The notes: generated by a model from the letters alone, not told the origin. Positions 23,382 to 35,669 are shown, numbered from the stretch's first letter. The stretch: 64,000 nt of DNA from Neostapfia colusana (GCA_030760725.1 JASWHV010000010.1:30819760-30883759), one strand, 5' to 3'. Program-made: numbers and translations.

Positions 23382-25954
23382 GTTAGTGGGAAATAGATGG
23401 GGAAATTCTGCCTTGATGTCCTCTTCACGTTCCCATGTGGCTTCAGCTTCAGTGTGATGGCTCCATTGTACCTTGCACCATCGAATCACTTTGTTTCGGG
23501 TGACCCTTTCCTTTACGTCCAAGATTCGGACAGGGCATTCTGCGTAAGTCAGGTCCTCTTGAAGTTCAAGTTCTCTGATCGACACTTGTTCCTCTGGCAT
23601 TCTCAAGCACTTCTTGAGCTGGGATACATGAAACACGTCATGTACGTCGGAGAGGTGGTGTGGGAGCTCTAGTTGATATGCTACTTCTCCTCGCTTGTCC
23701 AAAATCTTAAATGGTCCGATGTAGCGAGGCGCTAGCATGCCTTTGACGTTAAAACGTCGTTGGCCTCGGATAGGTGATACCTTAAGGTATACGAAGTCTC
23801 CTACTTCAAAGGTCTACTTCCTACGCCTATTGTCCTCATAGCCTTTCTGTCTTGACTGAGCAGCCTTTAAGTTTTCACGTATCGTTTGGACTTGCTTTTC
23901 AGCCTCTTGTAGTACTTCGGGTCCAAACACCTGGTTCTCTCCAGTTTCGTTCCAGAGCAGCGGCGTTCTGCACCGTCTGCCATATAAGGCTTCGAAAGGC
24001 GACATCTTCAAGCTAGCTTGATAGCTGTTGTTATAGGAGAACTCGGCATACGGTAAACTCCTATCCCAACTACGCCCACGTTTCAAGGCGAAAGCTCTCA
24101 GCATGTCCTCCAAAATTTGGTTCGTCCTCTCGGTTTGTCCATCTGTTTGTGGGTGATAGGCGGAGCTAAAATCCAGTCGTGTACCCATGGCATTCTGCAG
24201 CTTCCTCCAGAATCTAGAGGTAAACTGAGAACCTCGATCTGAGACTATCCTCTTCGGAACTCCATGACGGCACACGATCTGCTCCATGTACAACTCTGCC
24301 AACTGTGTAACGTTGTAGCTGGTCTTTATCGGAAGAAAATGGGCGGTTTTCGTCAACCGGTCCACAATGACCCAGATGGAGTCGTATCCTGACTGAGTTC
24401 TTGGCAATCCGACAATAAAGTCCATACTGATGTCCTCCCATTTCCATTCAGGTATTTTCAAAGGTTGCAACAATCCAGCGGGTTTTTGATGTTCGGCTTT
24501 TACCCGTTGGCATGTGTCGCATAGGGCAATGTATTCGGCTATATCCCTCTTCATACCATCCCACCAATAGCAAGTTTTCAAGTCCTTGTACATTTTGGTG
24601 CTCCCTGGATGTATGGAATAGGGCGAATCATGTGCCTCCTTCAATATCATGTCGCGAAGGTGTCTTATGTTTGGCACACAAATCCTTTTTCCTAGCCAAA
24701 GCGTACCCTTTTCATCCTCCTTGAAATCCTTTTCTATCCCTTGTCGGATTATTTCCTTGATCTCCTTGATCCCCTCGTCCGTTGCTTGTCCCTTTCTTAT
24801 TTCTTGCTCCAATGAGGAGTGGATCTCCATTATTTCCATGTTATTCAAGAATCTGAGGTGTAACCGTTCGAACTCCCTACGTAGTTCGGGTGGTAGCTCC
24901 CGAACCGTGAGTTGGTGGCATGCTCCCTTTCTACTCAATGCGTCAGCTACTACATTGGCCTTCCCGGGGTGGTAGTTGATTCCCACATCATAATCCTTTA
25001 TAAGTTCTAACCATCGACGTTGCCTCAAATTCAAGTCTGTTTGTGTAAATATGTACTTGAGGCTTTTATGATCCGTATAGATCTCACATCGATGACCAAG
25101 GATATAATGTCTCTAAATCTTCAATGCATGCACCACTGCTGCTAACTCCATGTCGTGCATAGGATAGTTAAGCTCGTGCTTCTTTAATTGTCGTGAGGCA
25201 TAGGCTACCACTTGTCCTTCCTGCATGAGTACACATCCGAGCCCTTGTCTGGATGCATCACAATATATGTCAAAACTCTTGCTTACGTCTGGCAATACCA
25301 CAACTGGTGCTGTGGTTAGCCTTTTCTTGAGCTCCTCAAAACTTTCTTGGCAGGCTTGTGTCCATTGAAAGACCTTTCCCTTTATTAACAACCCCGTCAT
25401 TGGTTTTGCTATCTTGGAGAAGTCTTTAATGAAGTGCCGATAGTATCCTGCCATTCCAAGGAAACTTCGAATATCCCTCACGCTCCTCGGTTGGTCCCAC
25501 TTTAGAACATCTCTCACCTTTCCAGGATCAACCGATACCCCTTCCTTGGAGATGATGTGGCCTAGGAAAGATATTTCCTTTAGCAAGAATTGACACTTGT
25601 TGATCTTGGCATACAATTGATGCTCACGCAACTTCTGCAAGGTCAATTTCAGATGTTCTTCATGCTCCTCCTCACTTTTTGAATACACCATAATGTCGTC
25701 GATGAAAACCACGACGAACTTGTCCAAGTACTCCATGAAAACCTTATTCATAAGGTACATGAAGTATGCGGGTGCATTCGCCAATCCAAAAGACTTAACG
25801 GTATATTCATATGAACCATACCGTGTCCGAAAGGCTGTCTTAGGTATATTGGAGGGCTTAATCTTCAGCTGGAAATATCCCGACCGAAGATCAATCTTGG
25901 AGAATACTTGGGCTCCTTTCATTTGATCGAACAGGTCCTCTATACGGGCAGAGG
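23355..25954 (-). pseudogene. pol: RT-RNase H-integrase-chromodomain of element A
   Basis: One reading frame runs from about 25945 to 23355, interrupted by two stops: TAG at 25113 (a tryptophan codon in C) and TAG at 23814. Reverse transcriptase spans about 25950-25450 with an intact catalytic FIDDIMVYS (about 25690). RNase H is at about 25280-24940 (SFDIYCDASRQG, VVADALSRK). Integrase has the HHCC finger (about 24640-24510), the core with MDFIVGLP, SDRGSQFTSRFW and TDGQTERTNQILEDML (about 24420-24090), and the C-terminal KLAPRYIGP-like block (about 23735, here MLAPRYIGP). A chromodomain fills the last 60 residues (CKVQWSHHTEAEATWERE). All domains keep near-consensus residues, so the damage is recent. 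Confidence 0.94.
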
Positions 25955-27853
25955 TTATTTATTCTTGATTGTCACCTCGTTGAGAGACCTGTAGTCCACG
26001 CACATTCTTTGGGTTCCGTCCTTCTTGTCCACGAAGAGTACCGGGGCTCCCCAGGATGACGAGCTTGGACGGATAAAACCTTTCTCCAACTGTTCCTGAA
26101 TTTGCTTCTTTAGTTCAACTAACTCGTTGACGGGCATCCTATATGGTCTCTTAGCTATGGGTGCAGTTCCAGGTACCAAATCTATGGCAAACTCAATATC
26201 CCGGTCAGGTGGCATACCTGGAAGTTCTTCCGGGAACACATCCGAAAATTCCTGAACTACTGGAATGTTGTCCAATGCTACTCCTTCAACATGGTTCAAT
26301 TCCACCCGTTTGGTTGCTTGCTGGGCTAACTCGAACTCGACACGGATACCGTGTTCGTTTATCAACTGCACGCTTCTCTCAGCGCATTGGATTACTCCTT
26401 TGTGCTTGCTTAACCAGTCCATTCCGAGTATGATGTCAATTCCGTGGGAGTCCAAGACAATAAGGTTGGCAAGGAAGTCTACCCCCCTTATTTTAAGGCT
26501 TACCTTAGGACATACTATACTAGTCCTCATTTCTCCTCCGGGAGAATTAACTAACATAGCACATTCTAAGTGGGATACGGGTAGATGATGTTTGGCAACA
26601 TATTTGGACGATATGAAGGAATGTGATGCTTCAGAATCAAATAAAATGGTGGCTGGGTTGGAGTTGGCAAGGAACATACCAATTGCGACGTCCTCAGCCT
26701 GTTGTGCTTCCTCAGCAATGACATGGTTAACGTGGCCACGAGCATAGTTCGGTGGTCCACGGTTCCCTTGGTTGTCCCCTCCGTTTGGTCGCTGATTCTG
26801 CTTGGGCACGTTACCTTGCTGTCCAGGGCCTCTCTTCGGGCACTGGTTAGCGAAGTGGCCTACTTCCCCGCATGCAAAGCATGCCCTGTTGCCTATGGCA
26901 GCAGGTACGTTGGGGCAGGGATTTTGAACAGGAGCGCCATTGTTAGGCCGGGGTGCAGGAGGCATGGGCACTCGAGGTGCCGGTGCAACAAACCGTTGCT
27001 GTGGTGGCTGACCAGGGCGGTTCGTAGGAGTGGTTGGTCCATACTGCGGTGCAGGGGGCGTGTACCTAGGTCGTACGTTGCTCCCTTGGGGCTGGTATGG
27101 CACCTTCCTTTTGCACTCACGCTCAATCTCTCGGATCTTGTTTTCCACCACAATAGCCTTATCAACCAGCTTCTGGAAGCTTACGTAGTCATTGTTGAGA
27201 AGCTGAACATGGATCTCATTGTTCAACCCTCTCATGAACAGGTACTGCTTCCTTTGATCCGAGTTGACATCTTCGGGGGCATACCGGGACAGTTGTATGA
27301 ACTTGTTGATATATTCATTCACACTTTTCTGTCCTTGGCGGAGACCTTCAAACTCCTGCCGCTTGAGCATCATTACGCCAACAGGGATGTAGTGGGAGCG
27401 GAAACTTTCCTTGAACTCAGTCCAAGTGATTGTCTCCGGGTTGGCATGGGCGTTGCTCAAGGCATCCCACCAGTCAGCAGCTGCTCCCATCAGTTGGTGC
27501 GACGCAAAGAGAACCTTCTCTCGGTCGTTGCACTGTACAATGGCAATCTTCTTCTCCATGGATTTCAACCAGTCATCGGCCTCCATTGGATCGCTTGCTT
27601 GAGCAAAGGTGGGTGGTCGAGTCCTCATGAACTCTCCCAATCTGTTATGAACCGGCGGTGGTGGTGGCGGTGGTGCCGGAACGGGGTGTTGGTTGGCCTG
27701 CAACTGACCCAAAGTTTGGATCATTGTTTGCATAAGCTGGTTTTGCATGGCCATCAACCTTTCTAGGTTGTTTTCGCCAGCTCCGGGGTTAGCAGGAACT
27801 TCCCCGTGGTCATCTTCCTGGACGTTCCTTCGGCTGGCGTTTCCTCTCACCAT
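25955..27853 (-). pseudogene. gag: gag-protease of element A, with start of RT
   Basis: This is a 632-codon frame from ATG 27853 to TAA 25955. That stop replaces a tyrosine codon at the start of RT, and a one-base deletion just beyond (about 25945-25948) shifts the frame, so the polyprotein is broken here. Gag has a poly-proline linker (residues 60-72), the retrotransposon gag domain (residues 75-230, DWLKSMEKKIAIVQC, ADWWDAL), basic and proline-rich stretches, and a CCHC knuckle CFACGEVGHFANQC (about residue 330). The protease follows; its active site reads LFDSEASHSFIS, Glu replacing the Gly of the DSG triad, while the ILGMDWL block is intact. The start is supported by A and C both having MVRGN/MVR-like openings after a conserved TCTCACAG. 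Confidence 0.93.
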
Positions 27854-28282
27854 CTGTGAGAGAGAACGAAATAGAATAGAAGGTTAGAAGGTTAGGTAGG
27901 TCCTTCCAACTATATGCATCAAGGTGAGTTGGACTATATATATTAGCCCTTATGAGGATGTGAGCAAGTGCCAAAACATCTCACATCTCCTTCTTCTTAT
28001 GTGTGGATATGGACAACGTTTTTGAGACGTCCTACAACACACACTAAGCACATATTCACAAATAATCATCACAAGGGCCCACTCAACTCCTATTCAAGGA
28101 TGGTTTCCTATGTCAAGGTGGTTTTAAAGGTCAATCTAGGCTATTCACCTTAGGATGCTTCCTTTGGTCAGCGTGGTTTAGCTACTTGTGACTCCTATTT
28201 AGGGTGTAACTTGCTGTTAACCCGTGGCCCTAATACCAATCTAATGTTTCTGTCTAGGCGTGTAACCTACTGTTAACCCGTG
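27854..28282 (-). other. Leader of element A
   Basis: Untranslated region between primer site and gag. It holds a degenerate second copy of the PBS block (CTAATACCAATCT, plus strand near 28230) and no recognisable gene. Confidence 0.7.
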
Positions 28283-28294
28283 GCTCTGATACCA
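28283..28294 (-). other. Primer-binding site of A (initiator Met tRNA)
   Basis: TGGTATCAGAGC on the minus strand, three bases from the 5' LTR end at 28298. Confidence 0.92.
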
Positions 28295-28297
28295 ATC

Positions 28298-31235
28298 TGT
28301 GACGCCCTCAATTCTGTGGAAAACCACGGAACCGAGAACTAATGCATATGTGTGCCCAGGATGTTCATCACACATACACATACGTTCTACAAACTGAATT
28401 CATATTATATATTACCACGAATAACAGAGTTTATTACAGCACCTCATGAGTCTTGGACTCATGCTCGCAGCGGAAGTCTTTATTTCTACGCAGCGGAAAT
28501 CTTATTTAAATGCGGAAGCAAAAACTAATGCGGAAGCAAAACTAAGCAGAGGTGGCTCCATCTCTACTCCCTCCACAGGAAAGGTTGAGAACAGATCACA
28601 CGCCATAATGTTCCACTTGATCTTCATAATAGGTTTCTCCTGCTGCGGATGAAGAAATAATAATGCAAGGTTGAGTACAATGATGTACTCAGCAAGTGCG
28701 GGAATAACACATGACATGCAGCTCATAAACAAGGTAGGTATAAAAGGCTTATTTGCAGAAAAGCAAATTTATAAAACCATGACAAAACAGCAACTTAACT
28801 TTAGATGAATGTGATCCCAGCATATATTAAATTACCAACATACCTTCATCACTTCCCGTGTTCCATCCGAACATTAACCAATCTTTTATTCATACTCACG
28901 AATACCTCCTCGTATTCGCTACCATCTCACCTCATAAAACAACCTTGTCTCGCACCGAGACCAATCTCATATCATGACCCACCAGTCATGCAACCTTTTC
29001 ATCATCCAGACATAACAATTCCAAACCAAACCATAACCAATAACCATAACCAAGAACCTTCCCAATAACATAACCATCCCAGTAACCATCCCATCTAATC
29101 ATGGCAGTTTAGCCAGGTGCTCGTAACCGTAAGCTCGGCTATCATGATAGTTTTAATAACTCTGCAGAGTTTGCACCTATTTACCCACAAGTTTGTGATT
29201 TCGTCACCCGTCGGCGACTGCAGAACCTCCATTATACCAGTACACATCCGTCGGTGTATGGTCAAGAGATCACAAAATAGCCTTTACAAAGGGGTTACTA
29301 GATGTATGGACTCACTAAGGTTTCACCGGCAGGCTAGAATCTCCAATTCTCCCACCCACGGGCCCCCTCTTGTGCCATGCAGTTCCCAGGGCAGTCCTCA
29401 CTCGACTCCCATTCCTCGCGCCTTCCACAGTCCATAACACTCTAGCAACTTACCTAATTACTCAGCTAAGCCGCACCCATACTTGGCCTTGTGGTGGCAC
29501 TGTTATCCTGGCATGTGCATGCATGAACCGGTCCTTAGATCTACGGCAAGCAAAACCACCATCTCATGCTACCTCATTCACAAACCCAGGCTTGCCCAGA
29601 TCTCCCTCCGATCCATGTCCATTAACCTTATCAGTTACTTATTATCCATGTCCATACACATCTGTCTCGCTTCCCAATCCCATGGACTCAGCGAAGCATA
29701 AAGCAAAAACCATACCCGACTCATAAACTTCCCAGGCGACAAGGATGGTTTAATCAAAACTAGTAAACTCCTATAAAAGGGTTTTCCCATCATGTTTGAC
29801 TCAGCACACGCACCTTTTCGCAAAACAAAATAGTTTTACCCAAAACATAGGATCAACATGGTCAAGGAGCACTTGCCTTGTACTTGCGGTTCCGGTTGTT
29901 CTTGATTCTCAAAACTTTGTTGCTGCAGCTCGTCGTAGACAGCTTCCTGAGTTTGTCCTGCTATGTAGGATTCGCGTGCATACAAATTCACAGCAATCAA
30001 TATTGTGCACAACCGTAAACTAGATGCGATGATGCACATGCATGCTATCTTACGATTAGTTCTATTAGATTGATCTGATGTTCTTGCATGGCTTGCATGG
30101 TCAGAGGTGTTCAGATCAAAGATGAACGTGGCGATGATCTTGTCTTCAGATAAAACTGATCATCGAGTGTTCTGCCCACGAAAAGGCTTCCGTTCGAAAG
30201 GAATCGAAGAACAGATGCAAAGAGATGAACGATACGATGTCGTAAGGTGGTATTGAAGTCCTACCTCACGTTCTTCTTGTCTTCGGGGTCCTCCTCAGAC
30301 CGCTTGGTTCTCCTCCGATGACCTCCCTTGTTGTGATTCGGCGATGTTTTGCTCGGCGAGTTAGGGCTAGGGCTCTAAGTCGTCGGCTCAGGATTTTAAA
30401 GAGAAGTTCGTGGTTTCGGCCAGAGGTTTTGGGTTCTATTTATAATCGGGAAGAGAAGAGTCCTAATCTGATTGGATCCCGAACAAGAGTCATATTCAGA
30501 TCTTTGTTAGATCCTGACGTCTTATCTTTGGTAACATCGTGGAGTTTAGATCGGTTTCTGTTGCGTACCGGCATCTTTACGTGTAAAAATCGCTCCAGAC
30601 TCATTACCTTCGTGATGATGAGCTCCGGAAGCTCCACGTGTCCTTCCGAGCCTGGTATCTCTTCTCCCACAGAGACGAGCTCCGGTTGTGCCGCGTGTCA
30701 CGAGCGAGACCTCCCTCTTCTTCGGAGGTGAGCTCCGCGCTCGCCACGTGTGGGTGCCAGTCTTTCCGCTCTCCTTTCCTCAGGGACATGCCCCGAGGTC
30801 GACACGTGTTTGATAGATCTGGACTTCTCTGAGATGAGCTCCGAGATTGACACGTATCCTTCGCGACTGGTCCTCTTATTTCCGCGAGGACTAGCTCCGA
30901 GGATGACATGTGTCCTATGAAAAATGCCTTTGCTTCTTCCGCATAGGATAGCTCCGCGAGCAGCACGTGTCCCACAGGTCGGACCTCTTTCCAATTGCGG
31001 AGGTGACCCCCGAGCCTGCCACGTAGCTAGTTTAACGGCGGACCTCTCCCAATTTCTCGGGGATGAGCTCCGAATGTGCCACGTGGTCTGCTGGCCATGG
31101 AAGTTGCCTTCGGCGCTCTCAGAGAGCTTTACTGGCTATCCTTTTGATACTTGTTTCTGTTCCCTCTTTTCTAAAAATGTTTTTCTTCATCATAAAACAT
31201 GAACATATGCTGACACCCGAGGTGAGGGTGTCACA
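28298..31235 (-). repeat. 5' LTR of A (2.94 kb)
   Basis: Near-identical to 20420-23342 with the same termini. It contains a 17-bp tandem duplication near 28512-28535 (GCGGAAGC..AAAC repeated), and the U3 modules at about 30620-31095 with the TATA box at 30437-30444. Confidence 0.95.
30437..30444 (-). promoter_or_regulatory. TATA box of A 5' LTR
   Basis: TATAAATA on the minus strand, identical in place to the one in the 3' LTR. This copy would drive genomic RNA. Confidence 0.6.
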
Positions 31236-31240
31236 CGGCA
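31236..31240. repeat. Target site duplication of element A, right copy
   Basis: CGGCA, identical to 20415-20419. Confidence 0.95.
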
Positions 31241-32954
31241 TCCCCGGCAAATCATCCGGGAATACGTCAGGGAACTCTCGGACCACTGGAGTATCTTCCA
31301 ATCTGATGGCTGTGGCTTGATAGACACTTGTAAGTTTTATTTCTGGACTGTCCAGAAATAATGAGTGAGACTCGTGCACTTCTGAGTTCAAGTGCACGAC
31401 TCGGAGGACGGTGTCTAAAACAGCGCCGTGGCGGGTTAACCACGACATCCCTAAGATGACATCGACCTTTTGTCCCTCTAAAACTCTACCCTCTAAGCAC
31501 AATGGCGCTTTTGGGACCATCATGCTTGCTGAAATTTTCCCACCCGGTGAACAGATCACATAAGGACTATCGGTGGGTAGTATTTGCAAGCAATATTTAT
31601 CAATGAAAGCTTGGCTAATGAAGCTATGCGTGGCGCCTGAATCAAATAGTACTATAGCGGGATGCTGGTGGAGTTGGAACATACCCGCAAGGATTGGCTC
31701 GCCCCCCGGCACGTCCTCAATGGCAAGCTGGTGGACGGTGCCGGGCCTAGGGTTTGCCCGCCGCGCATTAGTAGGGTTCCAGGGTTGATTCCTCCCCGGA
31801 AACTGTGGTGCCACTCCGCCGCCTTGCCTCTCCGGACAACTGCTCGCAAAGTGTCCTGGACGACCACACATGTAACATGTGGCCGCTGCTGGTGTAGTGC
31901 TTGGGGGACGAAAGACCAGCATGCGTTGCTGAGGTGCAAACGCACGCGGCATCGCCCGTGGCTGCTGTTGTTGTTGCGGTGGTACTGGCAGTGCCGGCCT
32001 GAATGCCGGTGAAGAGTACGGCCAAATGCGGAACGGCATCGACCGCTGTGGTGTCTGCCAGCGTGGACCTGATGGTGGGCGATTCACCATCCAAAACTTC
32101 TGAGAAGGACCGCCTCCATCTCCGCTGCTCTGCGGCGCGCTTCGCTTTCGCTCTGCCGCCGCCAACTCCTTGCCGGAGTCCTCCTGAACAATCGCAGCAT
32201 CAATGATGTTGTTGAGGCTGCCGTGATTGAACATCGCCAACTTGTCTTTCAGGAGTGGGTTAAGCCCCTGGTAAAAGTGGTCCCGCCGCTTCTCGTCGGT
32301 ATTGGCATGATACGACGCATATAGCGCGAGATCGTTAAACGCCCTGGAGTATTCCAGCGCGTTCCGGCTCCCTTGTTGCATGTGTAAGAACTCCTGTGTC
32401 TTCCTCTTCATTAAACCTGGCGGTATATGATAGGCCCTGAAGGCCGTCCAAAACTCCGTCCAGGTCATCACTTGGTCGGTGGGCTGTGAAGCACAGAAGT
32501 TGGCCCACCACGCGCTCGCGGATCCTTGGAGCTGCTGGACCGCGAACTGAGTCTTGCGCTGCTCGCTGATCTGGAGCAGCCCGAACTTCATCTCTATGGC
32601 GCGGAGCCAGTTGTCAGCGTCAAGTGGTTCATCCGCCCTTAAGAATACCGGGGGATGAGTAGCCAGGAAGTCGGAGTAGGAGCTCTGTTGGCGCTCCTCA
32701 CGATCCTGACGTCTCTCTGGATGAGACGTATTAGCGATAAGAGTCTGCAGCAACTCTGTGTGCTGCTGATGCGAGCCCGCCATTGCCGCGACAATGTCGG
32801 CCAATGTAACTGTCGGTAGTGGCGGTGGCGGTGTTTGCTGTTGTTGTTGCTGCTGTTTCTGTTGTTGTCCCGAGGAGTCCTCGGGAGGCTGTTGGGAGGT
32901 CTCTCCCCCTTGACTGGTACCCCCAACATCAGGGTTGGCACGAGTACGCGTCAT
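31236..32954 (-). pseudogene. gag: gag-protease of element B, split by element A
   Basis: The frame is open from ATG 32954 (MTRTRANPDVGG) to the insertion of A at 31236 and continues at 20419. Order: a glutamine-rich and proline-rich N-terminus (residues 22-45), the gag domain (about residues 95-260, NWLRAIEMKFGLLQ, SAWWANF), a basic linker, a CCHC knuckle CYMCGRPGHFASSC (about residue 360), then an aspartic protease with intact LFDSGATHSFIS and VILGMSWL. No stop is present in this half. An ATG further upstream (32984) is in frame, but MTRTRAN matches the usual start of such proteins. After the insertion, translation would run into A's LTR. Confidence 0.93.
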
Positions 32955-33226
32955 TCTGAAATTCAAAACAGCAGCAATTAGCACATGTCTTACTTAAAAT
33001 TCCATATGCAACAGTAGGTATTGAAGTGACTCATGATTAATTTGCACAACATTCACATATATTGATAAAGCATAAACTTTATACAAGATACATTATTCTC
33101 GAGTCTCCGAGAAGTCGTGCTCATGTCGTCACTACCTATACATACGCTGCTGTCTACACGACATGTCACCGATTACAAAAGTTGGGTTATGCTACCCTAG
33201 CTGCCCTACTTGGCAACCGTAACCCC
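32955..33226 (-). other. Spacer between the extra ORF and gag of B
   Basis: Noncoding spacer of 272 bases; nothing recognisable. Confidence 0.5.
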
Positions 33227-34171
33227 TTACTCGGAGTAGAACTCGACCTCCTGTGGGTCGTCCTCCTCCGGCACCTCCGCTGGTGGCTCTGGATCTACCA
33301 CCTCTTCTCCCATCCCGGGTTCTCCCATTGCTGGAAGACCCAAGACCACCGGTATACCCAATACCGGAGGTGCGAGGTCCTGCAAGGCATGCACCTCGTC
33401 CATAGCCTGGTTATAATCTTCTTCCCAGCCTTGCCCTTCCTCAATAGCGTCGTCCCGCTCTTGAGTAAGTTCCTCGTTCTGCTGGGTCAGATTTTATACC
33501 AGTTCTTGCAACGCCGCGATGTCGACGCGGCTTTTTCTCTTCACCTTCTTCAGACGATGCAACTTATTGTGTTATTCATTCAGTCGCTTGATCGTCGGGA
33601 GGAGCACATTGCGGAGTGCGCTGTGAGCACTCTCGAAATGGTCTCCATGGCTTGTGCTCTCCTTGAGCTTTGTGGCAAGATGGTCCGTATGAACAGCTTG
33701 GCTGTCCATCACGGCGTTTCCCGCCCTCATCTGGAGGCTAAGGTTTGCCTCCGCGGGGTTGTACCTTGGGCAACCCGGATCTGTTGCCTCCTGGTACCTG
33801 TCTTTACACACATGCTGAGCCCGTCCCTCCACCAGAACGAGCGTGTATGGAGTGCCCTCCATAGCCTGCACGTGCAGTTGGCAGAAACCTGACATGGTGT
33901 CACGGGCTGCCACTTGCCACATCCCTTCCGGTTGTCTTCCTCTCACCGTGACGGTGAACGGCACCCAACCGGGTGGCTTAGGTCCTGCAGGGACTTCGAC
34001 ATGGATCATCCACGTATTGTTCCTCTCTTTGCTTTCTTCTTTGGCGAAGTATTGCGGCATCTGGTTGTACCCGAAATATTGGAGCATTTGCCACAATGAT
34101 TCCGGGTAGCCGCTACAATAAGAACAGTGGGAAACCACCCACCCATTCTCCAACTGTCTATCTGCTGTCAT
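33227..34171 (-). pseudogene. Extra leader ORF of element B (coiled-coil protein, two in-frame stops)
   Basis: A single frame runs from ATG 34171 to TAA 33227-33229, interrupted by stops at 33572-33574 and 33494-33496. The N-terminal ~150 codons look globular, with clustered cysteines and tryptophans (WVVSHCSYCSGYPESLWQML) and a block WMIHVEVPAGPKPPGW. The C-terminal third is charged and heptad-like (NLTQQNEELTQERDDAIEE), then proline- and acid-rich to the end (EVEFYSE). The product is not gag and has no RT-family motifs. Similar-looking extra ORFs between LTR and gag are known in some grass gypsy elements, but I cannot name a domain or function. The ATG follows TTTTTACAG, which could be a splice acceptor, so an upstream exon is possible. 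Confidence 0.7.
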
Positions 34172-35653
34172 CTGTAAAAATATATTTGAGAAATGTCAAA
34201 TATTTATTTAAACAGTAAACCATTGAGTTGTAACATAAGACATGTCATTGAACTCATAAAACATGGAAACCCTAGTTGAACTTTAAACAAATTTGACTGC
34301 TGATCTGCTGTTCCCATGACAGCCCTGACCAGTTTCCATTTCGACCTGATTTAGGACATGCTAAAGCAAAACCAATTCTGGAGCTCAACATAAAAGTTAA
34401 AGCTAACTTCAATGGCTTTCCAGAAAGTATTTGCTTGGCCTAATATCTGTCCTGGTTCAAAAGTTATAAGATGTCAAAGTTAACAGAATTTCTGGAGAAA
34501 ATTGGACAGCACCTCCCTGCTTTAGGTACTGATTTGATCCAAGAATTCCAGATAATTCTGTTCCTAATCTGACAACACTTTCTGTTACAAAGTTGTAACC
34601 CATCTCATAAGCTTTCCAGAACTACCTCGTTCTCTATTTTTGGATTTTTATGCAGAAAGTTATGCTCAATTTACAGCAAGTTTACAGAGAGTCTTTACTC
34701 TGTCCTGTTTTCTGGACAGTTTCAACTCTACCGCATTTTTCGAGTGGTAAAGGGATGAAACACCTCTGGACCTCAACAGAAGGGTTGTAAAGCTCTTCCA
34801 AAGCTTTCCAGAAATGTATCATAAGACCCCAATCTCTAAAGAACTCAACCTCTAACCTCTGGTTAACTTCAGCCTTAATTCAGCTGAAAACAGAGTGCTC
34901 TGTCCTTAACAACCTATAAGTTGAAAACTTGTTAACTTTGAATATCCTGTTCAAGGGAAAGAGTTACATCAATTTTTACTGCTTTGGATCAAAACCTTCA
35001 AGTTTTTAAATGAAGTTTTTCTTTTAATGGGGTGTGACGTCGATGCGTCACCAAATTATGTCGGTACTACGTCCTCACAAAGAAAAACCTATACCGGACT
35101 TAGCCGGCTTCATTATTTCAGTGGCACTAAACGTCACTCGCACACGGATGCTACACGTCTACCGTTTCGTGGTCAGAATACCTGCAAAAACTTAAACAAT
35201 CGTCAGTCTCGGCTGCACACCGAGCCCGGAATCCATACTGTTCGTACACCCGTTCGTCATCACTCGCCCGGATGTTGTCAAGCCAAACACGCCTTGAGCT
35301 ACGTGTTCACATTTCAGACCACGTGACGGAGTCTCCCAAGTTGCACGACGCACGCCAGGGACAGACGTTGCTCGAATACCCCAAACGACATGAAGAGTCG
35401 TAGAGGATATCAAAGCGGGTCGGGTTACCTGCCACCCGTGGGGCTCCACCCTTCAGCTTGTGCGCACTGGTGGACAGCGCTTACGTGTACCCCCCAAGAC
35501 ATAAACGTCCCGAGATACACGATTTTCCGACATAAACAAATAGGTTAATATGCCACTTTCTATATGCTAATAACATCCTTATACGGGCTACTAACTCGTT
35601 CCTCACTGGATTTTTGAAAAAATGACCTTTGTACTGTGTTAAACCTCAAGCGA
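34172..35653 (-). other. Long leader of B between PBS and the extra ORF
   Basis: About 1.5 kb, AT-rich in 34200-35000. A minus-strand frame at 35429-35471 reads TSAHKLKGGAPRVA, weakly like the H3-type motif of D, and is followed by a possible splice donor CAG/GTAAC. No complete gene is seen. Confidence 0.5.
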
Positions 35654-35665
35654 GCTCTGATACCA
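35654..35665 (-). other. Primer-binding site of B (initiator Met tRNA)
   Basis: TGGTATCAGAGC on the minus strand, four bases from the 5' LTR end at 35670. Confidence 0.9.
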
Positions 35666-35669
35666 GCAC

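Larger units (their letters stand above)
20420..31235 (-). mobile_element. Element A: full-length Tekay-like chromovirus (10.8 kb)
   Basis: A has two near-identical LTRs (20420-23342 and 28298-31235), a primer-binding site, gag-pol, a chromodomain and a polypurine tract, with perfect 5-bp duplications CGGCA on both sides. It sits in the protease/RT boundary of element B. The LTRs differ mainly by a few short insertions and scattered substitutions, which makes A the youngest chromovirus here. Its coding region carries three stop codons and one frameshift, so it would need helper proteins to move. Confidence 0.96.

Noticed and set aside
27854..28282. H3-like leader ORF in elements A and C
   Set aside because: I read both leaders in frame and found no KSTGG-like motif; the feature is limited to D and perhaps B.
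33062..33892. Plus-strand 276-codon open frame
   Set aside because: It lies antisense to the coiled-coil leader ORF of B, shows no family motif, and its frame is a by-product of the minus-strand gene.
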